Source of the DNA: Conchocele bisecta
Lineage: Eukaryota > Mollusca > Bivalvia > Lucinida > Thyasiridae
Length of the DNA: 64,000 nt
Assembly: GCA_029237695.1 (NCBI GenBank)
Contig: CM055266.1
Location: 119,139,581 to 119,203,580 of the forward strand
Reading direction: 5' to 3'
Shown piece after piece: positions 33,890-44,600 of this stretch (its first letter is position 1; every line of letters starts with the position of its first letter). Position numbers and translations under genes: made by a program. Under the pieces are notes generated by a model. That model was given only the letters and a program-made list of their open reading frames with translations, ran no database searches and was not told the origin of the DNA.

Positions 33890-34120
33890 AAAGCTAGATT
33901 GACGGACCACCAGCTGAGAAAATGGACTTGACAATACATGTATATGTGACCAGTGTAGGCCCAGATCAGTGGCCGCAATTCCGTTCATTCCGTTAATGCA
34001 CCAGTTTATGCATCTTATTAGCAATTTTGATATCTCAGTCTACAACAACACATGATAATCAGGATCTACACTGGCAATAAATGTTCTAAGGTCCCTTTTC
34101 TCAGCTTGCTCCAAATATAA
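33890..34120. mobile_element. Possible degenerate fold-back element
   Basis: ACCAGCTGAGAAAATGG and GACCAGTGTAGGCCCAGATC pair loosely with AATCAGGATCTACACTGG and CCCTTTTCTCAGCTTGC. Related in design to the TGTGGCTGTGAC elements. Confidence 0.5.
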
Positions 34121-34317
34121 TATATATGGATTGACTCATATCTACATCATTAATTTATACAACACACAGGACTGAATTGGAGCTGAGATTTACAACATTG
34201 TACCACAGATGAGCTTGAGGAACTAATATGTAGTGTCAGCGTGAGGGGTGTTAATGGACCATGTAACAGCATGAATTTACCCTACACACATGTTGTCAAC
34301 ATGAGGGGCGTACCTAC

Positions 34318-34438
34318 CTATGTTAGAGAGGGTCTTGATGCACTCCTGTACGTGAAACTCCTGGGTCCCGGACAGCCATGAACAGTGGGACAAGCGGAAC
34401 GCCCCCTGTAGCAGCTTCACAAACATCGGCTGGCGCGA
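34318..34438 (-). CDS. ITPR: IP3 receptor exon
   Basis: This 121-bp exon encodes 40 residues plus one base: SRQPMFVKLLQGAFRLSHCS, then WLSGTQEFHVQECIKTLSNI. Family members read [20 protein letters not shown] at the same place. The acceptor is TTGGTTGTAG and the donor is GTAGGT after AACATAG. The exon ends in phase 1, and the split alanine codon is completed by CG at the start of exon 20943. The intron after it is the second largest in the window (13.4 kb). Confidence 0.96.
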
Positions 34439-34658
34439 CTACAACCAAGGCACAATATAAAAGAGGACATGAAACTATGCAAAATCTCCAGAAACCTGGT
34501 ATGCACTCGCCTGTTTAATACACTAGAGAGTTTATGTGAAATGGCTACCATCCTGGCTTAAAATCTAAATAGCAGAAGAAACATTCCATTATAAACCTGT
34601 TAATGGTTTCAGTCCATTCAGAATATATTTTTATATAATGGCGTGGTTGTTTTAATAG

Positions 34659-34872
34659 TTAACCTACACCTTTACGGGTATGAAATCTTTTAAATATTTT
34701 TTTTATATTTTGTTATTTCTCAATGAAAGTATATGTTGTGACCACTCATTTGAACAGTCTCGATGAGACGGTTCAAATGGTGGTCACCACATATATTTTT
34801 GAGCTCATATGAAGAAAATATTTAGGATTTTCCACAAACAAAATAGCGTATCCTCAGTATGAAATGTGTTAA
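34659..34872. mobile_element. TTAA-flanked MITE, family D
   Basis: TTAACCTACACCTTTACGGG at the left and CTCAGTATGAAATGTGTTAA at the right, with the core ATTTGAACAGTCTCGATGAG and its inverse. It lies upstream, in gene sense, of exon 34318-34438. Confidence 0.85.
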
Positions 34873-35408
34873 ACTGTATAATCCAATGAGTAGTTAGATG
34901 TGAACTTTGGGGCACATGGCAGTTTCTAGTTGTTTCAAGGTTTATATAGAGAGCTTCCAGTCTACCTTGTGCTACAACGCAACATTCACACATGGACAAG
35001 TCTGTGTGAGAATTGTATGGCGACTAAAATGGAACAAAATACTTAACTCTTCCAACCATACAGACTGTAAAGCAAATGCATCAAAATAAAGTAAATCCAT
35101 ATGAGCCGGAATACAAGTCATCCAGCTGAGCCAGCTTATAAAAAGCCAATCTGCAGTGTGCATCAGTATTTTTCAGATATATTAAAAGCACACATTATCT
35201 GAGTACTGGTATAGTTACTGATCTTGTAATATCACAAGAATCTTCCTTAATATTTCTGGGGTATTATCAATGTTAGAGGTGGCTGAATTTGTCAGTTTGA
35301 CATCACATTCCTTAGTTTAATCTAAGCAACATGACGTCAAAATAACACAAATGCTACCAATTTAAACACTAATGATTCCATGGTAGGTCTGAAGGAACCC
35401 ATTTATAA

Positions 35409-35570
35409 ATGTGTCTGTAACTGGAGAAATGGTGCTTGTGAGATTTGTGACCGGTGTAGATCCAGATCAAATAACACACTCCGGTAGCCTGATAATGATC
35501 TACATGTATATTGCTTGTTACAAGCATGACGACTGCCTCATTGATGGTATGGTAAACAGTGCATGGCGGA
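35409..35570. mobile_element. TGTGGCTGTGAC-type MITE, left part
   Basis: TGTGTCTGTAACTGGAGAAA and GACCGGTGTAGATCCAGATC are recognisable; the right half is replaced by T-rich sequence. Confidence 0.65.
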
Positions 35571-35673
35571 TTTTTTTTTTCCCCGAAAATTGTCATTTTG
35601 TATCGCCAATTGTTTTATTTTTTTTGAAGTGGCAATTTTTTGTTTTCCCCAGCGGAATCCCTGGTGCACAAGC

Positions 35674-35830
35674 TGATCAGTAGCCTATTTCACCAACATT
35701 GCAAAGTATGCTTTTGTAGCAAAGTATACTTTGAGGGAGAAATTTTCAATTTAAGGATAAATTTATTAATTTTTATTATACTGAATTTATCACAATTATC
35801 ACAGCCATTAGCCATATTTATCAATGCTAT
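35674..35830. mobile_element. GTAGCCTATTTCA-type element, left half
   Basis: AGTAGCCTATTTCACCAACA then GCAAAGTATACTTTGAGGGA, with the TTATACTGAATTTATCACAA centre, matches the left half of 51780-52085. Confidence 0.75.
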
Positions 35831-35896
35831 TAAATCAACAGGATATATCACACATGAAAGAGTCCCATGCATGCCCTGGCCTGGTCTGGTCTATAC

Positions 35897-36025
35897 CTGT
35901 ATGGTTGTGCTTTGATCGGAGAATGGCGAGTTGAAGAACGTCGTGATAACGATCATCACGATAATGGTGACGTAGTTCTCCAGGGGCAGGTCAGCGTGAC
36001 GTCGGTCGTACGTCGCATTCGACAC
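35897..36025 (-). CDS. ITPR: IP3 receptor exon
   Basis: This 129-bp exon encodes 43 residues starting [19 protein letters not shown] and ending in [16 protein letters not shown], the last being a family signature (vertebrate [16 protein letters not shown]). The acceptor is TGTTACAG before GTGTCG and the donor is GTATAG after ATACAG; both borders are phase 0. The donor +5 base is A rather than the usual G, so it is only moderately strong. A perfect 122-bp palindrome ends 42 bp upstream of this exon, roughly where the branch point would be expected to lie (see findings). Confidence 0.97.
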
Positions 36026-36067
36026 CTGTAACATAGAGAACAAGTCTGGTACCGTACCGACAAACTG

Positions 36068-36189
36068 TGCAAGTTCTCTAACACTTAAGAATTCTGCAGA
36101 ATTAGTTCTAAGAGAAGGTACTTGTGATATCACAAGTACCTTCTCTTAGAACTAATTCTGCAGAATTCTTAAGTGTTAGAGAACTTGCA
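36068..36189. repeat. Perfect 122-bp palindrome
   Basis: The two 61-base arms are exact reverse complements with no spacer, centred on GATATC between 36128 and 36129. Pairing continues for some bases outside with single mismatches. It ends 42 bp upstream (gene sense) of IP3R exon 35897-36025. Confidence 0.95.
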
Positions 36190-36464
36190 GAGTTTGTTGG
36201 TTTGGCATTACATTGCATATTTAAACTGACTTAGAATTGCTTAGAACTTGATCAATCATGAGTAGCTTCACTTTGAACTACTTCTGCGGAATGAATCAGC
36301 ATTAGAACTGTTGTTTTTAAAACAAAACCATAAAATTCCGCAAAATTCTGTTTCAAGAGAATTTACTTGATTTTTTTTATTTGGTAACTTATTTATAAGA
36401 CAGGTGCCCAGGGTGTTCGGTTTAGAGAGGTTTCACTCAAATTAAGGTATATGAGCACTATCAT

Positions 36465-36515
36465 AATTTTGCACTTACAAACATTTTAGTCAAATAAATT
36501 TAGTGAAACAGCCCC
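36465..36515. mobile_element. Harbinger-type MITE, right end only
   Basis: ATAATTTTGCACTTACAAAC then AATTTAGTGAAACAGCCCC followed by CAG matches the right ends of copies at 33483 and 42918. No left end is present. Confidence 0.65.
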
Positions 36516-36523
36516 CAGCCCTA

Positions 36524-36773
36524 TTAACCCTTAGAACGCTATCTTATTCTTTTTGTCGTCTGCTGTTTATTTTATATTTTCCATTTTTATCATCAAAAAC
36601 ATGCTTTGACAGGACTTTAGAATAATTTACAACATGCTTTGACAGCACTTCAGAATCATTTCCATTGGAAATCATTCTGAAGTGCTGTCAAACCATGTTT
36701 TTATGGAAAAATAAGGCAAGATATAAAAGCAACAGCAGACGACAATTGTTGTGAGTAGCGGTCTAAGGGTCAA
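36524..36773. mobile_element. Family A fold-back MITE
   Basis: TTAACCCTTAGAACGCTATC at the left, AGCGGTCTAAGGGTCAA at the right (TTAA mutated to TCAA), with the central hairpin CATTTCCATTGGAAAT. Confidence 0.86.
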
Positions 36774-37007
36774 TAGGTCACGCGTCGCTTCTCTTAGAAC
36801 TAGGTTTACTTCTGCAGCATCGATCAGCATCACAACTGGCAGAGTTTGTCCGCTTGTCATTACACTGCATATTTAAACTAAGAAACGTGATGTCATACCA
36901 ACAAATCTTGGCAATTCTAACATCAAGAATATCCCGTAAGTTGAAAGAGGTTACTCGTAATTTTCTATTCTTGTAACCTATCTATAAGACAGGTAAATGC
37001 AGTGGAA

Positions 37008-37250
37008 CCTCTCTAAATGATGTTTCTCAGGGTGTCCAGTTATGGGAGGTTTACGTGCACGGAAAATATGATTTGAAACATATCTTTCAAATAGCTTGTC
37101 ACTCTTGGGAAATTATGAGTAACTTCCCTTACAACTACATTCGGGGCATCATCAACGTTATACCTTGCAGAGTTTTTAAACGAAGCCATGTGTCGTCAAA
37201 CCAACAAAATTCGCCAATTTTAGTCTGGTTTATAGAGAGGTTCCACTGAA
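37008..37250. mobile_element. Element with CAGTGGAACCTCTCTAAA ends
   Basis: CAGTGGAACCTCTCTAAATG at the left and TTTATAGAGAGGTTCCACTG at the right are inverse ends. This style is typical of pogo/Tigger-like non-autonomous elements. Non-coding. Confidence 0.72.
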
Positions 37251-37489
37251 TGTAAACTATACTAGAGAAAGAGAGCAGGGGCTCACGTATACCCCCGGAC
37301 CCGGACAAATAAAAACGCAAATATTTAAAAAAAACTATAACGCAAATCTTTCCGAGTAATTTTACCTTGACCTTGGATATGAATGCCGCATGAATGTGGT
37401 ATGGAATTGAAATATGGATTATGGTAAGGAAGTATACGAAGTCTGAGGTCAATCCGACTTACCGTTACAGTGATAATGGGTACCCAAAA

Positions 37490-37770
37490 ACATTAACGTG
37501 GACGGACGGACGGACGGATGGACGGACGTTCTTACATTACTATACTTATGTGGCTTATCACATGTTAAATATTAGCCACATAAAACGATTTTTAGCCACA
37601 TAAAACGATTTTTTAGGTGGCTAAATGTAACCAACCCTATCCTTTACCAAGTCCATAACCCTGTGGGGCTAGCCACATAAGTACCCTAATGTGTGCCCGG
37701 ACGGACGGATGAATGGACAGATAGAATTACGAAAACTATATACCCCTCGACATACTTTGTATGCCGGGGG
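37490..37770. mobile_element. GGAC-tract element (partial ACAAGAAATG type)
   Basis: Contains the GGACGGACGGACGGATGGAC run and TTATGTGGCTTATCACATG with mirrored GGGGCTAGCCACATAAGTAC, matching 6700-6900, then a tail ACATACTTTGTATGCCGGGG. Confidence 0.7.
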
Positions 37771-37879
37771 TATAATGAGCACTACCAAGAGATGTTTTCG
37801 TCCACAGAAAAGATGATCTGAAACATACAGACCCATCTTATACGATACATTAATTATGTACTTCTTCTTAACTGGATCC

Positions 37880-37962
37880 ATGGACACACAGACAGATGGA
37901 CACACAGTCCAAACACTATACTGGTATGCCTCCCGGCTGTACCGATACTGGAGGCATACAAC
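37880..37962. repeat. Short GGAC/ACAG-containing repeat tail
   Basis: ACACACAGACAGATGGACAC and GTCCAAACACTATACTGGTA are followed by a GCCTCCCGGCTGTACCGATA hairpin. It resembles tails of the GGAC-tract elements and ends about 60 bp from exon 38025-38150. Confidence 0.55.
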
Positions 37963-38024
37963 AAAGCTGGCAAGTTAAATACTAAGACAGAGCAGCGAGT
38001 TCGGGCAGTAGACTGGCTACTCAC

Positions 38025-38150
38025 GATGGCCATGTCGAGGAGGAAGTTGTCAAAGAGGGTCCACATGTGGCTGGACGTGTAAATCTCCTTCATCTCAACC
38101 TCCGTGTCGATGTAGCAGTGATTCAGGAAGTTGATGTACGCAGTCTTCAC
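38025..38150 (-). CDS. ITPR: IP3 receptor exon
   Basis: This 126-bp exon encodes 42 residues, with [20 protein letters not shown] near the start and [14 protein letters not shown] at the end. The block is one of the best conserved in the IP3R regulatory region and matches vertebrate and fly IP3Rs closely. The acceptor is ATTTCAG before GTGAAG and the donor is GTGAGT after GCCATC; both borders are phase 0. The neighbouring introns contain GGAC-rich elements and a fold-back element. There is no sign of decay. Confidence 0.98.
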
Positions 38151-38412
38151 CTGAAATGGCACAGGTGTATAGGGAATATAAATTGTATCCTAATGCATGT
38201 ACATCGTTATCATGACATTTAATTATGTTTTCCAATAATAAACTGTCTATCTCAAGTATGCAGTCCTTGTTGTAACCCTAACCCTAATTATTCAGACACA
38301 ATTTGAGAAACACCCATAATGTAAGGGTTTCCTAATACAAATTGTATCATAATACATTGTTAATAATCATGATAACCTAGTCCAACTATACTAACACTTT
38401 GTTGTGTCTTAT

Positions 38413-38772
38413 TATAGGAATGAATGGCCTTTTTGTGGAATTTATCGGGGTATAAACTTGGAAAAGTCGCGGGAATACTGGACGAAGGCCGGAAGGCCTC
38501 GTCCAGTATTCCCGCGACTTTTCCAAGTTTATATCCCCGATAAATTCCACAAAAAGGCCATTCATTCCTTATAATTCCAGCATTTGAAATAAATTCATCA
38601 AGAAAATGTGTTTATTTTCCGTTTTCTTAAGAATTATTTTAACTGCACCTGACGGTTACGGAAAGTAGTTCGGCATGGAGTTTACTGGGATATCAATTTT
38701 GGACGGAGACTTGCAACGGACCAATCAAATGTTAGGGAATTGTGTAAATATTTTTGTGCTGGAATTATTCCA
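38413..38772. mobile_element. Fold-back element, family E (copy 4)
   Basis: TATAGGAATGAATGGCCTTT at the left, the long inverted repeat around CGAAGGCCGGAAGGCCTCGT, then the tail ending TTTTTGTGCTGGAATTATT. It lies in the 942-bp intron between exons 39093-39344 and 38025-38150. Confidence 0.9.
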
Positions 38773-38799
38773 GAATAAACTGTGCCCAAATATTTAGGA

Positions 38800-39060
38800 A
38801 AATTATGGTACCTCAGGTATAGTCCCTGCTGGTATACCCTAAATATTCGGACACAATTTGTTTTGAGAAACCCCTATAAAATAGGCTTCCATAAACAAAT
38901 TGCATCCTCTTACATTGTTATCACGATAACCGAGTCAAACAATAATAACCCTAAATATGAGAACATACTTTTAGATTGTTGTGAGAAACCACATATTTAT
39001 ACGCGTTTTCTCAGAATACATTGTGTCCCAATATTTAGTGGTATTACGGTACCTCACATA
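38800..39060. mobile_element. Two or three small hairpin elements with CCCTAAATATTCGGACAC ends
   Basis: CCCTAAATATTCGGACACAA with TTTGTTTTGAGAAACC and a mirrored partner, repeated with CCCTAAATATGAGAACATAC and ending ATTGTGTCCCAATATTTAG. A similar copy is at 38270-38350. Confidence 0.62.
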
Positions 39061-39092
39061 TACAGTCCAAATATTTAGTGATATTACAGTAC

Positions 39093-39344
39093 CTCAGGTA
39101 TACAGTCCTTGTTGGTGACCACACGGACGATATCGTCGAGTGGCAGTAGGGAATGGCACTTGATCTCCGTGTATACGTTCTTGCCCTCGGTGCACACGGC
39201 CAGCAGCTGGACCAGGTTGATGTGGTAGTTCAACACGCTGTTCTTGTCAACGCGACACTCCTCCGAGCGCATCTTCACTATCAGGTCTTGGAATGAACTC
39301 GAGTCATTGTAGAACAAGAGAACGTCCTCGCCTACGTTCACTAA
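39093..39344 (-). CDS. ITPR: IP3 receptor exon
   Basis: This 252-bp exon, the longest in the window, encodes 84 residues from [14 protein letters not shown] to [10 protein letters not shown]. It contains the strongly conserved [17 protein letters not shown] and [12 protein letters not shown] blocks, diagnostic of IP3Rs (ryanodine receptors differ here). The acceptor is ACTGTTACAG... read as TTACAG before TTAGTG, and the donor is GTACTG after CCTGAG; both borders are phase 0. It lies 676 bp after the preceding exon and 942 bp before the next. A GAG codon ends the exon and the next starts with GTG, reproducing the family's IPE-VK junction. Confidence 0.98.
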
Positions 39345-39494
39345 CTGTAACACATGGAGGATTATTCAGGCTTACAGTGGAACCGGACTCTTGTAACCAG
39401 ACACGTTACGTCCTTTGCACATTGAAAGATGAAGAACATATTTGCTTGCTTTATTTGCAAGTAAAACCTTCATTATGTTAACTCACTTTGTTAT

Positions 39495-39972
39495 TCTAAA
39501 CAGAAATGAGTTGATACATATTCACCACTAGTTGTACATGTACCACCATGAACATGAACTCATCACAATGACAGTTCGACAATGATTGTTCGTCCGGGAC
39601 AGTTCGCCATAGGATAATTCCAGCACAAAAATATTTACACAATTCCCTAACATTTGATTGACCCGTAGCAAGTCTCTGTCCAAAATTTATATCCCAGTAA
39701 ACTCCCACCCCGAACTACTTTCCGTAACCATGAGGCGCAGTTAAAATAATTCTTAAGAAAACGGAAAATAAACACATTTTCTTGATGAATTTATTTCAAC
39801 TGCTGGAATTATAAGGAATGAATGGCCTTTTTGTGGAATTTATGGGGGATATAAACTTGGAAAAGTCGCGGGAATACTGGACGAGGCCTTCCGGCCTTCG
39901 TCCAGTATTCCCGCGACTTTTCCAAATTTATACCCCGATAAATTCCACAAAAAGGCCATTCATTCCTATAAT
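39495..39972. mobile_element. Fold-back element, family E (copy 5, inverse) with 133-bp unit
   Basis: Starts with the inverse of the 133-bp unit (CCACTAGTTGTACATGTACC), then the tail and long inverted repeat around CGAGGCCTTCCGGCCTTCGT, ending GGCCATTCATTCCTATAAT. It ends 48 bp from exon 40021-40221. Confidence 0.88.
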
Positions 39973-40020
39973 AAATATTGGCAAGATTAGTGCAGGCGGT
40001 GTGTATACAGGAGAGCATAC

Positions 40021-40221
40021 CTCGACCATGACCATGTCCTGGGTCTTCCGTATGTACTGTCCCTCAGCCTTGACCACTGTCTGGAGGAACCGGATGTACT
40101 GCACCTGGCGCCCATGTGTCTCAATACAGTGGACAAAGTGCTGGATCACTGTGTCCGAGACTTCGTTAGCCAGAGCCTCGTTGTCTTGGAATATAGCCGT
40201 GCATGTCTGAGTCTCCAACAA
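40021..40221 (-). CDS. ITPR: IP3 receptor exon
   Basis: This 201-bp exon encodes 67 residues beginning LLETQTCTAIFQDNE and ending TQDMVMVE. Strong IP3R landmarks are IQHFVHCIETHGRQVQYI and FLQTVVKAEGQYI, nearly identical to vertebrate IP3Rs. It belongs to the cytosolic regulatory armadillo region, which passes the IP3-binding signal toward the pore. The acceptor is CCCATGCAG and the donor is GTATGC after GTCGAG; both borders are phase 0. A fold-back element (39613-39972) ends 48 bp past the donor, and a nested pair of MITEs (40241-40690) begins 20 bp before the acceptor, so the exon is hemmed in by repeats with very little unique intron. Confidence 0.97.
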
Positions 40222-40240
40222 CTGCATGGGAGGGAAATAA

Positions 40241-40690
40241 GACAAGCTATGTGATTTTGTACCTTCGGACATTTGTGTACATTTACAAAATTTATAATAT
40301 TTGTCATAAATAAATTAAAAAGTTGACAATTTAATTCCGCATGTATTGTGAAAGTTTTGTCAACTTTTGACCCCATTTAACCCTTTCAACACCACAGACC
40401 TCTATAGAGACAATGTTTGCAAACAGTGAAGATCCAGATGAGCCGGCTCGTAACGAGCCGTCTCATCAGGATCTCCACTGTTTGTTAATAATTTTAAACG
40501 TCGTACAGATTACCCTTTTAGAAGAATGGGATAATTTGAATGAACAAAATTAATGAAATAGCGTGAAACATTGGCATGGAACATCCTATTAAGTTACTTG
40601 GTGTTGAAAGGGTTAAGGAAAATATTGTAAATTGTGTAAACATATTTAATGACCGAAGGTACAAAATCACATGGTGTGTCTCAAATGTTA
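40241..40690. mobile_element. Fold-back MITE, family I (copy 3), split by a family C element
   Basis: Left part AGCTATGTGATTTTGTACCT to TTTTGACCCCATTTAA, right part AAGGAAAATATTGTAAATTG to TACAAAATCACATGGTGTGT. The two join perfectly when 40377-40616 is removed together with one TTAA, giving the structure seen at 20454-20718. Confidence 0.9.
40377..40616. mobile_element. TTAA-flanked MITE, family C, nested in family I
   Basis: TTAACCCTTTCAACACCACA at the left, TTGGTGTTGAAAGGGTTAA at the right, with AGATCCAGATGAGCCGGCTC / GAGCCGTCTCATCAGGATCT inside. The interrupted host shows directly that the target duplication is TTAA. Confidence 0.93.
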
Positions 40691-40699
40691 TTGACACTA

Positions 40700-41308
40700 A
40701 TAGCTGACACAATATGATACACGTACACATTTTGGCATTGAATTACAGACGGAATATTCCTTTATGATACCAGATATCAATAGATTGTTTTCCTGGATGT
40801 TCTTAGTTTATACAATATTGATATTATATGATACACTTCAACCTCTCTAGAACACAACCTTTTACAACACACTTTTCAATACAATACAACTATAGTTTTT
40901 CAAATTTAGTTTAATAACTATATTTTCTATACATTTTAGTAAGGATACCCTACTGCTTGTTCCGCATTTTCCGGCGAGCCTACTTGATACCCTACAGCTT
41001 GTTCCGCATTTTACGGGCATCCTACATTTGACCATTTAACACATTAAATCTAAAAAATATCCAACCATCAATGCTCGTTAGTAAACATTAAAAATGTTGA
41101 CCCTCATCATCTCCAGCTCATTTTTGCCACATGTTGTCTTTTTGCAATATTTGATGGTTATTGATAAAAATGTGTTTAATAGCCAAAAGTAGGACAGCAG
41201 AAAAACGTGGAACAAAGAGTAGTAACATAATTTGCACATGACACAAACAGACAACAAAATTCACATTTTGGAAACAGACAATGATACCATAGTCATGAGT
41301 TTACAAAA
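40700..41308. other. Intronic sequence with nothing recognised
   Basis: A short direct repeat GATACCCTAC(T/A)GCTTGTTCC near 40945-41010 is the only structure seen. Confidence 0.4.
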
Positions 41309-42720
41309 CAAGAGGGCCATTGTCGCCTTATATCGCTCACCATGTTATTATATATATGCAAGTATAATTATCTCAGAGAACGTTATACATTCAATATTCC
41401 TACAAAGTTTTGTCGAATCCACTCTGGTGATCATAATGGGACGACAGTGTTTAACTTTATACGTCGGACATATGGATGATATGACTAAAATTCTGTAGAT
41501 GTTTCACCGAAAGACAATAACTATGAAGTTTGGCCAGCATCGGCAAAGCAGTTAGTAAGAAAAGGCTGTTTGAAAGCTCTAATAAAAAGATACCGGTTTG
41601 GCAGCCATCTTGGATGACATAATCATCCGATTTCGAAAACAACCGCTTCAGAGTAATCGTTTACTTAATACCTTCGATTTCATATACAACATGACCATAT
41701 TTGGTAAAATGTGAAATTTGACCGCTAATTGATCTGGGGTCATCGTTACAAAATTAATAAATCTAAAATTGAGTGTCGATCATATCTGCAAAGTTTCGTT
41801 GAAATCTGTCTGGCGGTTCGTGAGAAGAATTTGACCTACTTTTCCACGATTCTGATTATGTGACAACCTCCAAAGTTACAAATCTGACATGCTCCCACCC
41901 ATAGATCGTCCCTGTGAAGTTCACTGACCAACATTGACCAAGCGATTCACGAGAAAAAAACATTCGAACTCTCTAATTAAAGGATAACCGTTTGACCTTT
42001 CGGTGGCCATCTTGGATGTCCTAATCAACAGATTTTGAGGGAAAAAAATTATCCAGAGTGATCGTCTCCTCAATCAATAACTTCAATTTGATTATGGCAT
42101 GATCCTTTCGCAGAAATCGGTCTGGCGAATCGTGAGAAGATTTTTGAAGAATTTTACCTACTTTTCTACGGTGGCCATCTTGGATTATACGATATGACCT
42201 CCATTTAACAAATATGAAAAGGCTTCAGTCACGGCCAAGCGGTTCACGAGAAGAAGACAATTGAAATCTCTAATAAAGGAATACCGTTTGACCTTTCTGT
42301 GGCCATCTTGGATGACATAATCCGATTTCGACAAAACATGCTCTAGAGTGATTGTCTTGTCGATACTTTCAATTTCATACTTGACCCCTCCGGCCCGCCC
42401 ATTTTTGACCCCGGGGCCACCATTTTAGCAAATCTGAAACAGTGTTGAACGATCATTCTGGCCTAGTTTTTTTTAATCGGTCTGGCGGTTCGTGAGAAGA
42501 CGATTTTTTAAGAATTTGACATACTTTTCCACAGTGGCCATCTTGGATTATACGACGACTTCCAAATTTATAAATCTGACGTACCCCCACCCATATATCA
42601 TCTCTGTGAAGTTTGGCCCAGCGGTTCGGGAGAAGTCGCTTGAAATTGTGGACGGACAGACGACTGAAGAAAAGCGGTAACAATAGCTTACTTAAGCCTT
42701 TGGCTCAGGTGAGATCAAAA
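41309..42720. mobile_element. ACAAGAGGGCCATTGTCGCC element, bivalve-type dispersed repeat
   Basis: Starts ACAAGAGGGCCATTGTCGCC followed by TTATATCGCTCACC and ends TTGGCTCAGGTGAGATCAAA, an opening and ending I recognise from bivalve genomes. The body has about three loose repeats of GGCCATCTTGGAT with GGTTCGTGAGAAGA. No transposase is seen. Confidence 0.7.
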
Positions 42721-42917
42721 AAGGTATTTTCTACACTGTATATATGTATAACACAGTTTAGCTAGTAGCTGTTTTGTACAACAAAATTCTTTTAAAATGT
42801 GTAAATAATATTTACACAACCATACCTGGTCATGTAATTAATATAACTAGAGATTTTGATGACCAACATATCAAGTACAAACATTTCAACCATTACACAG
42901 TACAATAAACATACCAG

Positions 42918-43158
42918 GGGGCCGTTTCACTAAACTTCCTACGACTAAAATGTTCGTAAGTGCAAAATTATGATAGTCTGTAAATTTCACATTAACAATG
43001 TTTTCTTGTAAATAATTGTTGGATTTACATTTATTGAGCATAGGCTGCATATGCAGCCTATGCTCAATAAATGTAAATCCATCAATTGAAATTTGCAGAC
43101 GATTCTAAATTTGAGCTTACGAACATTTTAATCGTAAGAAGTTTAGTGAAACGGCCTC
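42918..43158. mobile_element. Harbinger-type MITE (copy 4)
   Basis: Ends GGGGCCGTTTCACTAAACTT and AAGTTTAGTGAAACGGCCTC. CAG flanks both sides (42915-42917 and 43159-43161). A perfect inner palindrome surrounds GCTGCATATGCAGC. Confidence 0.9.
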
Positions 43159-43269
43159 CAGATTCTTCGACAAAACAGTTTACTACTTCAAGAGTTCAAG
43201 TTCCATAATGATATATATGATCAATCAATTAAAAATAAAAATGTGAATAATTCCCTTAACTAGAAAATT

Positions 43270-44102
43270 GTTTGTAAAACAAAATGCCACCGCCGTTGAG
43301 CATTCATGAAAACAACAGCAATCATTGAGCGAGTGATTGGAGAAAAATGGGACAGGGAAATTTTATGCTACGCACTCCTGCATTTGATGGTTGGAATGTA
43401 CAGCGAGTATGAAGAGAATCAGCCGCCAAAAACTGTATAAGTAGTTCGCCAGATATGGACAAAATATATATTCCGACTTGAAAAAAGGGGCATAACTGTG
43501 GATGGAACAGTGGGACAGCTAAAGTTTTTACTTCACGCACTCCTGTACTTGATGGTTGGGATGTATACCAGATATGAAGAGAATCGGCCAAAAACTCTAG
43601 AAGTAGTTCGCTGGACATGGAAAAAAAAAATAATTCAGAGTCGAAAAAGGGTCATAACTGCAGATTTATCGATGGGACAGTGAAATTTTTTAATATTTTC
43701 AAAGTAAAACAAAAGGGCATAACTTTGGATGTATCAGTGGGACAGCGAAAATATTTATGTTATGCACTCCTGCACTTGATGGTAGGGTTGTATATCGAAT
43801 ATGAAGAAAATCAGCCAAAAACTGTAGAAGTAGTTCGCCGGACAAGGAAAAAATAATATTTTCAGAGCCAAAAAAAGGGCACAACTGTGGATGGATCAGT
43901 GGGATAGCGAAAGAAATTACGTTACACACTCCTGCACTTGATGGTAAGGTTGTATACCCAATATGAAGAGAAGCGGCCAAAAACTGTAGAAGTAGTTCGT
44001 TGGACAAGGAAAATTGTCTACTGACAGACAGACAAACAGACGGACGGAAGGACAGGGTAAACACGATATGCCACCGACAACTATTGTTGCGGTGGCATAA
44101 TA
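43270..44102. repeat. Degenerate tandem array of about 130-180 bp units plus GGAC tail
   Basis: Four to five units share CACTCCTGCACTTGATGGTT, GAAGAGAATC(A/G)GCC and AAACTGTAGAAGTAGTTCGC. The block ends in a GGACGGAAGGACAGG run and CGGTGGCATAATAA; it begins near AATGCCACCGCCG, so the whole may be one element. Confidence 0.75.
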
Positions 44103-44232
44103 ATGATTTTAAATACATGTCGCACCAGCAAAAATTATGAATGATTAATCTGGTAATATAAATATTAATACAGCCTCTGTATTCTCCAAACTTGAGTCCT
44201 ACAGTAACTAGAAATGGACGCTTGTCGACAAG

Positions 44233-44600
44233 CGCATGTGTATCCCCCTCCCCAGATACACAAGTAGTTTGAAAAAAGGGTGTTCGAGTTATGCTCCGGA
44301 GACAAAATCAGTGACGGAAAAACAAAGGGAGATAACTAAAGAATTAGTGATGCAAGAGTTGTCATTCTTGCGGGTCGTGGTCTATGCATGTGTGAAGTTT
44401 CATGAAAATATTCCAAAGGGTGTTCGAGTTATGCTCCAGACACGAAATCAGTGCACAAAACAACAAAGGGAGATAACTAAGAAATTAACGACGCAAGAGT
44501 TGTCATTCTTACGTGCGACACACCTTTGGGTCGTCTTCTATGCATGTGTGAAGTTTAATAAACTAGAACACGGATGTCCCACATATCGCTTTGATAATAA
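44233..44600. repeat. Array of about 150-bp units, block 1
   Basis: Units share ACAAAGGGAGATAACTAA, GCAAGAGTTGTCATTCTT, GTGTGAAGTTTCATGAAAAT and AAAGGGTGTTCGAGTTATGC. The same unit recurs at 45925-46010 and 49490-50075. Confidence 0.8.

Noticed and set aside
30669..39708. Matching 64-70 codon frames at 30669-30863 (+) and 39496-39708 (-), starting MGVYWDINFGQ
   Set aside because: Both lie in the tail of family E fold-back elements; other copies of the same element are interrupted, and there is no sign of codon-level conservation.
19614..40221. Ryanodine receptor as alternative identity of the gene
   Set aside because: Blocks such as [23 protein letters not shown] and [13 protein letters not shown] follow IP3 receptors closely; ryanodine receptors differ in these stretches and are much longer.
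43699..44118. 139-codon open frame on the minus strand with internal repeats
   Set aside because: It follows the degenerate tandem array, and the repeated peptide mirrors the DNA repeat, including the GGAC tract translated as PSVCLSVS.
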